This document shows, piece by piece, positions 16,470 through 24,350 of a stretch of 29,476 bases of DNA. The notes under the pieces were generated by a model. The model did no database searches. It was not told the origin of the DNA and saw only the letters and a list, made by a program, of their open reading frames with translations. This DNA comes from JAUSEW01 sp964414015 (GTDB lineage Bacteria > Patescibacteriota > Microgenomatia > Levybacterales > UBA12049). Location of the stretch: positions 1 through 29,476 of the forward strand of contig CAYPUE010000005.1 in the NCBI GenBank assembly GCA_964414015.1, given 5' to 3'. Every line of letters starts with the position of its first letter. Position 1 is the stretch's first letter. Made by a program: the position numbers and the translations under genes.

Positions 16470-18131
16470 TTATACTTCAAGAACGATGGGGAGGATGAGG
16501 GGACGGCGATGAAGTTCCTTAAAAATTCTTCTTTCTGCAGTTTCACCGATTAATTTTCTGATATAAATCCAGTTTATAACTTGCGTCTTTTTTCCGGACA
16601 AAACTTTATGCAAATCGTTTAGAAGTTTGGAATTTAATCTATTGATATCGTATGCAGGAACAAAGCCTCTGACGATAATTTCCGGTTTGCCGACAATTCT
16701 GCCGTTAGAGGAATCAATTTCTACAATTAAAGTTACTATTCCCCCTTCTGACAATTTCTGTCTATCTCTTAAGACGAAACTGTCTATTTTTTCTCCGGAA
16801 ATTTCATCAACGTAAACTTTTTCTATGGGGATTGTGCGGCCTAAAGTTACGCCATTGGCGCGGAAAATAACTTCCTTGCCGTTTTCCAGAAGCAAGACAT
16901 CGTTTTTCTTATAACCCAGACTTTCCGCCAAATCTCTATAAATAAACATATGTCTTAATGCTCCGCCGATAGGCAGAAGTTTTTTGGGTTTTACCATAGA
17001 AATCATTTGTTTAAGTTCTTCTTGGGATCCGTGTCCTGAAACATGAAATTTATTGCTTACCCTTGAATAAATTACCCGCGCTCCCGACTTGGCAATCTCA
17101 TCTATAAGTTCGTAGATGGAAGTTTCATTTCCCGGAATAGGATCTGCGGAAAAAATCACCGTATCTTCTTCTTTCAGCTTAACTTCTTTTTGTAAACCAT
17201 ACGCAACTCTAAAAAGAGCAGAATATTCCTGCGCCTGACTGCCTGCGACAATAAAAGTAAGCTTGCTATCGTGATAATTTTTAACTTCGGCCAAATCAAC
17301 TTCAATTCCTTGTTTTAATTGCATATAATTTAAATTAGTAGCAACATCTTTTACTTTCGTCAAAGATCTGCCAATAAAACATACTTTTCTTCCAACCATT
17401 TCCGAAGCCTTGATAATCTGGTTAAGTCTTGCGATATTAGAAGAATAAGTGGTAACGATAAATTTTCCTTTGCATTTTTTCATTTCTTCCAAAAAATTAT
17501 CCAGTAAATTTATATCCGAACCTGTCCTTCCTTCTTTTTCCGAACCTAAGCAATCCGACAGCAAACAATAAACTCCTTCGTTACCGAATTTGGCTATTTT
17601 TTCATAATCTGTTTTTTTGCCATCGGACGGAGTATCATCAATTTTAAAATCACTGCCATGATAAAAATTGACAACCGGAGTTTTTATAAAGATATTGGAA
17701 GTGTCGGGAACAGAATGGGTGACTCTGACAAAAGAAAATGTAAAATTTCCTAATTTTATCTGTGCATCGGAAAGATTAACCGTATTAACTTTTCTGCCTA
17801 CAATTCCAAATTCTTTGATTTTCTCATTTGCCAAAGCCGCTGTAAGAGGCGTTGCGTATATCGGAAAAGGGGGCAATTGCGGAAGAATAAAAGGCAATGC
17901 GCCGATATGGTCTTCATGCCCGTGGCTTAAAACCATGCCGACAATTTTATTTCTACTCTTTTTAAGATAAGATATGTCAGGGAGTAACAGATCAACGCCA
18001 AGCATAGTTTCATCTGCAAATCCCAACCCGCAGTCAACAATAAAAATCTCATCTCTGTATCCATAAAGATACATATTTTTAGTAACGGTGCCTATTCCTC
18101 CCAGAGGAATAAAGGAAATAAAATCGTTCAT
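16470..18131 (-). CDS. rnj: Ribonuclease J
   Basis: 553 residues, the usual RNase J length. The metallo-beta-lactamase motif SHGHEDHIG (69-77: H70, H72, D74, H75) binds two zinc ions; the beta-CASP domain follows (about 210-380), and SGHGSQEEL carries the later conserved His. The C-terminal domain (about 460-553) supports dimerisation. It acts as 5'-3' exonuclease and endonuclease in mRNA decay and rRNA maturation. It lies 46 nt downstream of pnp on the same strand, so the two main RNA-decay enzymes appear to be co-expressed. Confidence 0.95.
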   Translation of the reverse strand: MNDFISFIPLGGIGTVTKNMYLYGYRDEIFIVDCGLGFADETMLGVDLLLPDISYLKKSRNKIVGMVLSHGHEDHIGALPFILPQLPPFPIYATPLTAALANEKIKEFGIVGRKVNTVNLSDAQIKLGNFTFSFVRVTHSVPDTSNIFIKTPVVNFYHGSDFKIDDTPSDGKKTDYEKIAKFGNEGVYCLLSDCLGSEKEGRTGSDINLLDNFLEEMKKCKGKFIVTTYSSNIARLNQIIKASEMVGRKVCFIGRSLTKVKDVATNLNYMQLKQGIEVDLAEVKNYHDSKLTFIVAGSQAQEYSALFRVAYGLQKEVKLKEEDTVIFSADPIPGNETSIYELIDEIAKSGARVIYSRVSNKFHVSGHGSQEELKQMISMVKPKKLLPIGGALRHMFIYRDLAESLGYKKNDVLLLENGKEVIFRANGVTLGRTIPIEKVYVDEISGEKIDSFVLRDRQKLSEGGIVTLIVEIDSSNGRIVGKPEIIVRGFVPAYDINRLNSKLLNDLHKVLSGKKTQVINWIYIRKLIGETAERRIFKELHRRPLILPIVLEV

Positions 18132-18177
18132 CTACTTATGATCTTACACTAAAGAGGGAAAAATTGAAAAGATAGTT

Positions 18178-20475
18178 TTAATAGTGCGGTTTTTTAAAAC
18201 GCGGACTCTTGTTTCTCCAACTGCCTGCGCTCTGGGCTTGCCTTTCTCTTCTAAATTGCATTGTCAAGGGATGCGGAGGAGCTACCGAAGTAGACACCGG
18301 AGTTGCTGCAGGAGCTGAAACTCTTTCATCAACTCTTCTCGGCGGAAAACTTCTGCCTTGCGGTTTAGACCCGTCCAATAACATAGACAGATTTATGCGT
18401 CCTTGTTCATCCACTTCGGACACTCTTATTTTCACTTTTTGGCCTATGGAAACAACATCATTTGGATTTTTGACAAATTCGTTAGACATTTGGGAAACAT
18501 GCACCATGCCTTCTTTGCCGGGCAAAAATTCTACAAACGCGCCAAACGGAAGAATTCTTTTTACTTCTCCTTCAAAAATTTCTCCAACTGCAATCTCTCT
18601 GGTTAATCCCTTTATCCAATCAATAGCTTTCTTAACCGATTCTTCTTCTGTTCCGGATATGGTTACGGAACCATCATCTTCAACATCCACAGTTGCTCCG
18701 GTTTGGGCAATTATATTTCTAATTACTCTACCGCCAGGACCGATCACTTCTCCTATTTTTTCCGTGGCTATATGAAGCTGCTCAATCTTTGGCGCATAGG
18801 TGGAAAGTTTTTCTCTGGCCGTAGGCAAAACAACAAGCATTTTCTCCAAGATAAACAATCTTGCTTTCTTGGCTTTCTCAAAAACTTCTTTGATTTGTGC
18901 CAAAGTTATACCCAAAACTTTTACGTCTAACTGAATTGCGGTTATACCGCTGTCTGTTCCCGCCACTTTGAAATCCATATCTCCGGAAAAGTCTTCAAGT
19001 CCCAAAATATCCGTCAGAATTACATATTTATCATCTTTACTGACCATTCCCATGGCTATTCCGGCAACAGGTTTGGTAATTGGCACTCCGGCATCCATCA
19101 AAGCCAATGTTGATCCGCACGTTGCCGCCATTGAGGTAGATCCGTTGGAAGACAAGATTTCAGAAACAACTCTTATCGTATAAGGAAATTTATCCTGTTT
19201 GGGGATTACAGGAAGAAGCGCTCTTTCTGCCAATGCGCCGTGCCCGACTTCCCGTCTTGACGGCACACCAACCCGCCCCGTTTCCCCGACTGAATATGGC
19301 GGCATTGAATAATGATGGATATATCTTTTTGATTCTTCTCCTTCGGCAGATTCTATTAATTGTTCTAGTCTTGGAGAACCAAGGGTAACTACAGTTAATG
19401 CTTGCGTGTCTCCTCTTTGGAAAATAGCAGATCCGTGAGTTCTTGGCAGAATAGAAACTTCAGCTGAAATTGGTCTTATCTCGTCAATTTTTCTTCCATC
19501 AGGCCTTTCTCCAAGGGAAAGCGTTTTCAATCTTATAGATTTGAAAAGAATAGCCTCAACTACTTTTGCAACCAGTTTTTTATCCAAAGAAACATCAGGA
19601 TTGGCAGCTGTTTCGTTTTGAAAAATCGTATCGATAAGCGCTTCCGATTCTTCGGCTCTACTTGATTCTTTGGCGACTCTGGCTTTTACCAGATTTTCTA
19701 TTTCCGTTTTATATGTTTTCTCTACTTTTGCTAAAAGCTCCAAATATGCAGTATTAGGAACTACTTTCTCCTTTGGCGTTCCAACCTTTTTGGTGAAATC
19801 CTCTATGGCTTCGACAATTTTCTTTATTTCTTCTTGGGCTTTGGCAATACTCTGTAAAGCAATGTCTTCGGAAACCTGCAGTGCGCCTGCCTCTATCATC
19901 AAGGTTTTATCTTTTAATCCGGAAACTATTAAGTCCAACTCTGAAAATTCAGCTTCGCTGGCAACGGAATTTACCAAAAATTCAGCTTTGCCATTTTCTT
20001 TTTCCTTAACAAATCCCATTCTTACCGCTCCGATAGGACCTGCCCAAGGAATTCTGGAAATAGATATCGCCGCAGAGGTGGCTATGATTGACAAAATGTC
20101 TGGATCATTTTCTCCGTCAACGGATAGAACCGTAATCATTATCTGAACTTCCTTCTTGAATTCTTTGGGAAAAAGAGGTCTGATTGATCTGTCAATTAGT
20201 CTGCCTATCAAAATCGCATCATCCGATGGTCTTCCTTCTCTTTTGACCCATCTTGAACCTTTGATTCTTCCCCCAGCATACAATCTTTCTACGTATTCTA
20301 CTGTCAGAGGAAAATAATCGATATCTGTTCTTTCTCTGCCTTCGACAACCGTAACCAAAACCATAGTATCCCCAAGTCTGGCTAAAACAGATGCTGTTGC
20401 TTGTTTGGCAAGTTTTCCTACTTGGAGAGTTAGGGTTTTGCCGCCTAACTGGAAGTTTGTTTCATTTTTACTCAT
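18178..20475 (-). CDS. pnp: Polyribonucleotide nucleotidyltransferase (PNPase)
   Basis: 765 residues. Two RNase PH-like domains (about 10-230 and 325-555) are joined by a helical segment. The second holds the active-site features SSNGSTSMAATCGSTLALM and AGTDSGITAIQLDVK. A KH domain (VIGPGGRVIRNIIAQTGA, about 565-625) and an S1 domain (about 630-700) follow, and a Pro/Arg-rich tail of about 60 residues ends the protein. It degrades RNA 3' to 5' using phosphate. The start ATG overlaps the rpsO stop by 4 nt (ATGA), a tighter coupling than in E. coli, where an intergenic region separates the genes. Confidence 0.97.
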   Translation of the reverse strand: MSKNETNFQLGGKTLTLQVGKLAKQATASVLARLGDTMVLVTVVEGRERTDIDYFPLTVEYVERLYAGGRIKGSRWVKREGRPSDDAILIGRLIDRSIRPLFPKEFKKEVQIMITVLSVDGENDPDILSIIATSAAISISRIPWAGPIGAVRMGFVKEKENGKAEFLVNSVASEAEFSELDLIVSGLKDKTLMIEAGALQVSEDIALQSIAKAQEEIKKIVEAIEDFTKKVGTPKEKVVPNTAYLELLAKVEKTYKTEIENLVKARVAKESSRAEESEALIDTIFQNETAANPDVSLDKKLVAKVVEAILFKSIRLKTLSLGERPDGRKIDEIRPISAEVSILPRTHGSAIFQRGDTQALTVVTLGSPRLEQLIESAEGEESKRYIHHYSMPPYSVGETGRVGVPSRREVGHGALAERALLPVIPKQDKFPYTIRVVSEILSSNGSTSMAATCGSTLALMDAGVPITKPVAGIAMGMVSKDDKYVILTDILGLEDFSGDMDFKVAGTDSGITAIQLDVKVLGITLAQIKEVFEKAKKARLFILEKMLVVLPTAREKLSTYAPKIEQLHIATEKIGEVIGPGGRVIRNIIAQTGATVDVEDDGSVTISGTEEESVKKAIDWIKGLTREIAVGEIFEGEVKRILPFGAFVEFLPGKEGMVHVSQMSNEFVKNPNDVVSIGQKVKIRVSEVDEQGRINLSMLLDGSKPQGRSFPPRRVDERVSAPAATPVSTSVAPPHPLTMQFRRERQAQSAGSWRNKSPRFKKPHY

Positions 20476-20744
20476 TTATCTTTAAGTCCTATCTTATCTT
20501 TCATCTCCGAGGCGCGTTTCTTATCAACTTTACTTAAGAAATTTATCAGCCTTCTTCTTTTGGCGATCATTGATAAAAGCCCGCGTCTGCTGTGCACGTC
20601 ATTTTCATGCTGTTTCAAATGTTCTGTCAAACGGTCAATTCTTTCTGTCAAAAGCGCTATTTGCACTTCAGGACTTCCGGTATCACCGTCTACAGTTTGA
20701 AATTTCTTTATTACTGCCTTTTTTTGAGTTGGACTAAGCGGCAT
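20472..20744 (-). CDS. rpsO: 30S ribosomal protein S15
   Basis: 90 residues, full length for S15. The conserved core GDTGSPEVQIALLTERI (20-36) and the 16S rRNA-contacting HSRRGLLSMIAKRRRLINFL (52-71) are present. S15 binds helices 20-22 of 16S rRNA early in 30S assembly. The rpsO-pnp order is conserved across bacteria. Transcription starts about 105 nt upstream, so unlike most genes here it has a real 5' leader, which is filled by an AT-rich repeat. Ends with TGA, evidence that TGA is a stop in this organism. Confidence 0.97.
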   Translation of the reverse strand: MPLSPTQKKAVIKKFQTVDGDTGSPEVQIALLTERIDRLTEHLKQHENDVHSRRGLLSMIAKRRRLINFLSKVDKKRASEMKDKIGLKDK

Positions 20745-20759
20745 ATCTAATAATTCAAA

Positions 20760-20845
20760 ATTCTCAATTCGAAATTTAAAATGAAATCTTAATTTTAAAA
20801 ATTTAAATTTGAAGCTTCATTGAAAATTAAAAATTTCAAATTGAT
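20760..20845. repeat. AT-rich dispersed repeat, copy A (rpsO leader)
   Basis: Shares long blocks with the copy at 24254-24350: ATTCTCAATT, AAATTTAAAATGAAATCT, TTTAAAAATTT and a 20-nt block TTCATTGAAAATTAAAAATT, then TTTCAAATT. It forms nearly all of the untranslated leader of the rpsO-pnp transcript. Over 85% A+T with many self-complementary AAATTT runs. Confidence 0.7.
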
Positions 20846-20857
20846 AATTATCTGTTT

Positions 20858-20886
20858 ATTATAGCAGTTCTAACACTCCTTATCAA
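20858..20886 (-). promoter_or_regulatory. Promoter of rpsO-pnp(-rnj)
   Basis: Minus strand: TTGATA (20881-20886), 17-nt spacer, extended TGC-TATAAT (20858-20863). The transcript would begin near 20851, about 105 nt before rpsO. A 9-bp inverted repeat (AGTTCTAAC at 20866-20874, GTTAGAACT at 20928-20936) starts inside the spacer. Confidence 0.75.
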
Positions 20887-21006
20887 TGGGCGAAATGAAG
20901 AGAAACTAACTTCGTCTGATGGATAACGTTAGAACTTATTTTATGACTATTTAAGCTCACCCGATTGACATGTTTAGAAAAAGAGAGATAAATATATTAA
21001 ATTCAT

Positions 21007-21783
21007 CTAGGTATTTCTTTGTGCTTCATTGGTTTTAACAATACCTAATGCCGGATATGTTTTATAATGCTGATCCCCCTTGGGTTGGAAATGTAGCGTA
21101 ACTCCAGGAATCAATTTTAAGCGTTCTAAAAGTTCTTTAGGAAATACTTTTTTTTCAGGTAAATGTGTAATGAATATACCATCTCTAGCAGTTAACCTGC
21201 TCCAAATCTTATCGAATAAAAATGGGTAAAGTGCCCGTGGAACCATACTCTCCTGTACAGCATCAGCTCCTCGACAAACAATTAAATCGAAAGCATCTAT
21301 TCCTTTTTCTTTTTGCCATTGGTCTATTCGATTCCAAGCGCTTTTTGATGTCATATCATCGCATAAAATCTCAATACCATGCTTTTTGTCTGCGTCTTGT
21401 AATCCTTTTCCTCTTTCATCAACAAGAGACACACAAAGACCAATATCTAAGGGGTAAGGAGGAAAAGATTCTCTAGTAATCGGACCCTTCAAATCACGAA
21501 GAAAACTTGCTCTTCCTCCCATCAAGTCAAGAACATAAGCAGATAGCCCCTTTTTCTTTCTCTCGGCTAAAAGTTGGCGAAAAGAGTCGAAATGGAAAGT
21601 GGAAAGTATCTCCGAAAAAGTTGCGTCATAATCGCAAACTTTACCGCCATACCAAATCCAAACATCATCTCCTATTGGATATTCGAAATTAACTGCTCTT
21701 TGTTCGGCTTTTAAAAAATCCCTTATTTGTCTTTTCGCTCTAAGACCAACGCTAATCGCTAATCGGTCTGTAGTTTCAATCAT
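21007..21783 (-). CDS. SAM-dependent methyltransferase-like protein
   Basis: 258 residues from the chosen ATG. A Rossmann-like methyltransferase core is suggested by VLDLMGGRASFL (about 85-96, SAM-binding loop), an acidic strand end LVDERGKG, CDDM (about 142-145) and FDLIVCRGADAV (about 165-176, motif IV region). An N-terminal segment of about 75 residues has no recognised domain. The target is unknown. A TTG at 21805-21807 would extend the frame by 8 codons, but it lies between the -35 and -10 boxes of a consensus promoter and cannot be transcribed from it; the ATG at 21781-21783 is 8 nt from the -10. Solitary gene between rpsO and the nusA operon. Confidence 0.65.
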   Translation of the reverse strand: MIETTDRLAISVGLRAKRQIRDFLKAEQRAVNFEYPIGDDVWIWYGGKVCDYDATFSEILSTFHFDSFRQLLAERKKKGLSAYVLDLMGGRASFLRDLKGPITRESFPPYPLDIGLCVSLVDERGKGLQDADKKHGIEILCDDMTSKSAWNRIDQWQKEKGIDAFDLIVCRGADAVQESMVPRALYPFLFDKIWSRLTARDGIFITHLPEKKVFPKELLERLKLIPGVTLHFQPKGDQHYKTYPALGIVKTNEAQRNT

Positions 21784-21791
21784 TAAAGAGC

Positions 21792-21820
21792 ATTGTATCT
21801 CTAGCAATTAAGAATGTCAA
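21792..21820 (-). promoter_or_regulatory. Sigma-70 promoter of the methyltransferase-like gene
   Basis: Minus strand: TTGACA (21815-21820), 17-nt spacer, TACAAT (21792-21797), 8 nt to ATG. Eleven of twelve positions match consensus. Leaderless transcript predicted. Confidence 0.8.
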
Positions 21821-21864
21821 CTATAGGATCACCTCCGAGGAATAGATAACATTCGATTGGAAAT

Positions 21865-22728
21865 TTAGACTGAGGTTGAGCCTTTGTAGATTTTGGGCGC
21901 CAGCCAATCATCCGGAGGATTAACTGGTTTTTTAGGCTGCACTTTTGGAGTGAAAAAAGATTTCTCTTCCAAGATTTCTGTTTTCGCTTGCGGTTTAGCG
22001 CTTCCTCTTACCGCTCCATTTTTCATAAGTGTGGCAGCTACTTCAAAGGCCACCGAACTGGTTCTTGGGTGTTGGAAATTATCCGTAGCCTGGCAAATTC
22101 CCGACATCAGATTTTGGGCGATATCAATATCCATTTGCAGACTAAGCGAGGTAATCAAATTCGCTACCGCTTCGGAAACAGAAGAAAAATCTTTGGAAAC
22201 CAATAAGATGTCTCCGAAGCCTTGGTTATTTTGTTGATTGTCAATATTAATAATCATCGTGTCTTTCAAGATCTCTACGGCAAAAATTCCTTCCAAATCG
22301 GATAATTTCGTAATACCGATGGTAAAAAGCACATTTGGCGTTCCTCCCGGTCTTCTATAAATTATGTCTTTTTCATTAAAAGACAAACCATTTTCTCCGG
22401 CTTTAACGATAATATTCATAAATTTATCTTCCAGGGTGTAAGAAATTTTTTCGATGTCTCCTTCTCTGTAAGGGAAAGATACCGTTAAGTCTTTTCCTTG
22501 AAAACCAAAATTATTTTTTACTTTATCTATGCCGACAAGCGAGGAAATTTCTACTATCGGCTCTGTAGGACAAATAATTACCGGAGTTTTCCCTAGCTGG
22601 ATTAAAGATAGGTAGAGGCCAAGTCCAGCTCCCATTTCATCAAGGCTTGGATTTTCACAAACCGCTATGCAGATTTTTTCGTTTTTTAAGAGGCTTTCCT
22701 TAATTTTTTCCAAGACTGCTCTATCCAT
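21865..22728 (-). CDS. Degenerate DHH-family (NrnA-like) protein
   Basis: 287 residues from ATG 22726-22728; an upstream TTG inside infB is an unlikely start. The fold pattern follows DHH phosphoesterases such as NrnA: IAVCENPSLDEMGAGLGLYL (21-40) aligns with the usual HxNPDGDAIGS motif, INIDNQQNNQGFGD (160-173) with the DHH motif, and MSGICQATDNF with GIxxDTGxF. In all three the metal ligands are changed: the DGD aspartate is Ser28, the DHH is D163-N164-Q165, and DTG is ATD. The last 60 residues are a Pro/Lys-rich tail. In many bacteria nrnA lies behind nusA-infB-rbfA, so the position fits; catalysis of the usual kind probably does not. It may bind nucleotides or RNA. Confidence 0.65.
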   Translation of the reverse strand: MDRAVLEKIKESLLKNEKICIAVCENPSLDEMGAGLGLYLSLIQLGKTPVIICPTEPIVEISSLVGIDKVKNNFGFQGKDLTVSFPYREGDIEKISYTLEDKFMNIIVKAGENGLSFNEKDIIYRRPGGTPNVLFTIGITKLSDLEGIFAVEILKDTMIINIDNQQNNQGFGDILLVSKDFSSVSEAVANLITSLSLQMDIDIAQNLMSGICQATDNFQHPRTSSVAFEVAATLMKNGAVRGSAKPQAKTEILEEKSFFTPKVQPKKPVNPPDDWLAPKIYKGSTSV

Positions 22729-22744
22729 AAAGACTAAGAAAATT

Positions 22745-24244
22745 TTAGCTATGGGATAGTAACATATCTCCGATGCGAAAGTCAAGGAAAGGAGAAATCA
22801 AAATCCCTCCTTCTGTCCCTTGTTCGATTTTCGAAATGGAATTTTTCCCTTGGCGAACCGACGTAATTGTACTTTCTCCGACTGTTTCTTCTTTCCGCAT
22901 TAATCTTATTTTATCCCCCTTGGCTATTCTTCCTTCCAAGACTCCAATTCCCAAAACTTGAGTCTTCTCGAATGGGAAAGACGCCAAAACTTTGGCTTTG
23001 CCAAAAATTTTCTCCTGCAATTCAAGTTCTTTACCTTTCAAAACTTCACTGACTTCATCTATAAGCTCGTAAATTATGTTGTAATTTTTCAGAAGAACTT
23101 TTTCCTGAAAGGCTAATTTCTCAATATCCGGTTTAATCTTGATATTAAATCCCAAGATAATTCCATTAATTGATTTTGCCAATAAAATATCTGCGGGAGT
23201 AACGTCGCCTGTTTTTTGTAAAACAATCTTTATATCTTTGGGTAAAGAATTAGCAATAACTTCCAATGATCCATTAGTATCCGCGTAAAGAATAATTGAT
23301 AAGGCCGGTTTCTCCTCTAGGAAGAAATCTTCCGGCATGGATAAACCTTGAGCAGAAACTGCAATGGGAGAAGCCGGATTTTGACTAACAACCGGTGCAA
23401 CTATGGCTTCTGATTTTTTATAAACTACGCTTCCAACATCAGGAACTTTTTCAAGTCCCAAAACTTCAACTGCGTCCCCACGCAACGCTATCTTAACGTA
23501 TTCTCCCTTATCGTTAATCATATTTCTTACGCGGGAAAACACTTCGCCGCAAATAATTTCATCTCTGACATTAAGAACGCCCTGCCTTATAATAATTGTT
23601 GCCAGTGAACCCAGTTTTTTATCCAGTCTGGCTTCGATAACAATAGCCTTAAAGAAAGAATTAGTTTCAGCTTTTTCCTGACCTTTTTTCATCTCCATAA
23701 GCAAAAGAATAAGCTCAAGCAATTCTTTGATATTTTTGTTTTCTTTTGCAGAAACTTCTATAACCGGCGTATCTCCGCCATAACCCTCAAGTAAAACTTG
23801 TTCCTTCAAAAGCTGCTGTTTAACTTTTTCCGGATTTTTTTCCGGCAAATCAGATTTGGTCAAAACAACAATAAAGGGGATTTTGGCATCCAGTAAAACT
23901 TTGATGCTTTCTTGTGTTTGGGGCATCACTCCGTCAACAGACGATACTATTAAAAGCCCCATGTCTGCCACATCAGCGCCCCGCTGTCTCATCTTGGCAA
24001 AAGCTTCATGTCCGGGAGTATCAATAAAGGTAATTTGTCTTTTCTGTGCATCTACTATAAATTCTATTGTTGAAGCTCCGATTTTTTGTGTTATTCCGCC
24101 ATGCTCGCCTTGCGCAATATTGGTTTTGCGTATTGCATCAAGAAGGGTTGTCTTACCGTGGTCAACGTGTCCTAAAACTGCTACAACAGGAGGATAATTC
24201 AAGCCAACTGTAGATTTCGTATGTTTCGTATTTTTTTTAGCCAT
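22745..24244 (-). CDS. infB: Translation initiation factor IF-2 (short form)
   Basis: 499 residues against 700-900 in most bacteria: the long N-terminal region is missing. G domain at about 18-185 with P-loop GHVDHGKT (25-32), DTPGHE (75-80) and G4 TKSD (129-132), where nearly all IF-2 have NKxD. Domain II follows (about 195-290), then C1 (about 315-410, LYADTNGSLEVIANSL, NIIYELIDEV) and C2 (about 412-499), which binds fMet-tRNA. It promotes joining of initiator tRNA and ribosomal subunits. It is preceded by a 105-nt AT-rich repeat after nusA and followed by the DHH-like gene at 16 nt. Confidence 0.95.
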   Translation of the reverse strand: MAKKNTKHTKSTVGLNYPPVVAVLGHVDHGKTTLLDAIRKTNIAQGEHGGITQKIGASTIEFIVDAQKRQITFIDTPGHEAFAKMRQRGADVADMGLLIVSSVDGVMPQTQESIKVLLDAKIPFIVVLTKSDLPEKNPEKVKQQLLKEQVLLEGYGGDTPVIEVSAKENKNIKELLELILLLMEMKKGQEKAETNSFFKAIVIEARLDKKLGSLATIIIRQGVLNVRDEIICGEVFSRVRNMINDKGEYVKIALRGDAVEVLGLEKVPDVGSVVYKKSEAIVAPVVSQNPASPIAVSAQGLSMPEDFFLEEKPALSIILYADTNGSLEVIANSLPKDIKIVLQKTGDVTPADILLAKSINGIILGFNIKIKPDIEKLAFQEKVLLKNYNIIYELIDEVSEVLKGKELELQEKIFGKAKVLASFPFEKTQVLGIGVLEGRIAKGDKIRLMRKEETVGESTITSVRQGKNSISKIEQGTEGGILISPFLDFRIGDMLLSHS

Positions 24245-24253
24245 ATCATATTA

Positions 24254-24350
24254 ATTCTCAATTTAAAATTTAAAATTTAAAATGAAATCTAAATGTTTAA
24301 AAATTTGAGTTTGAAAATTCATTGAAAATTAAAAATTGAAAATTTCAAAT
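24254..24350. repeat. AT-rich dispersed repeat, copy B (nusA-infB gap)
   Basis: Homologous to the rpsO leader repeat and in the same orientation relative to the downstream gene. It fills the whole nusA-infB intergenic gap, and its outer edge coincides with the nusA stop codon. It contains a triplicated AAATTT-A unit not found in copy A. Confidence 0.7.

Noticed and set aside
19670..20146. 158-codon + strand open frame opposite pnp
   Set aside because: Lies fully inside the strongly conserved PNPase gene; no promoter or recognisable protein pattern.
20965..20994. + strand TTGACA with possible -10 (ATAAAT/TAAATA) for a small RNA
   Set aside because: The -10 matches only about half of the consensus and no gene or terminator follows on that strand.
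21865..22785. TTG start giving a 306-residue DHH-like protein
   Set aside because: It would lie inside infB and add residues with no match to the family; the ATG at 22728 lies just after infB and directly before the conserved fold.
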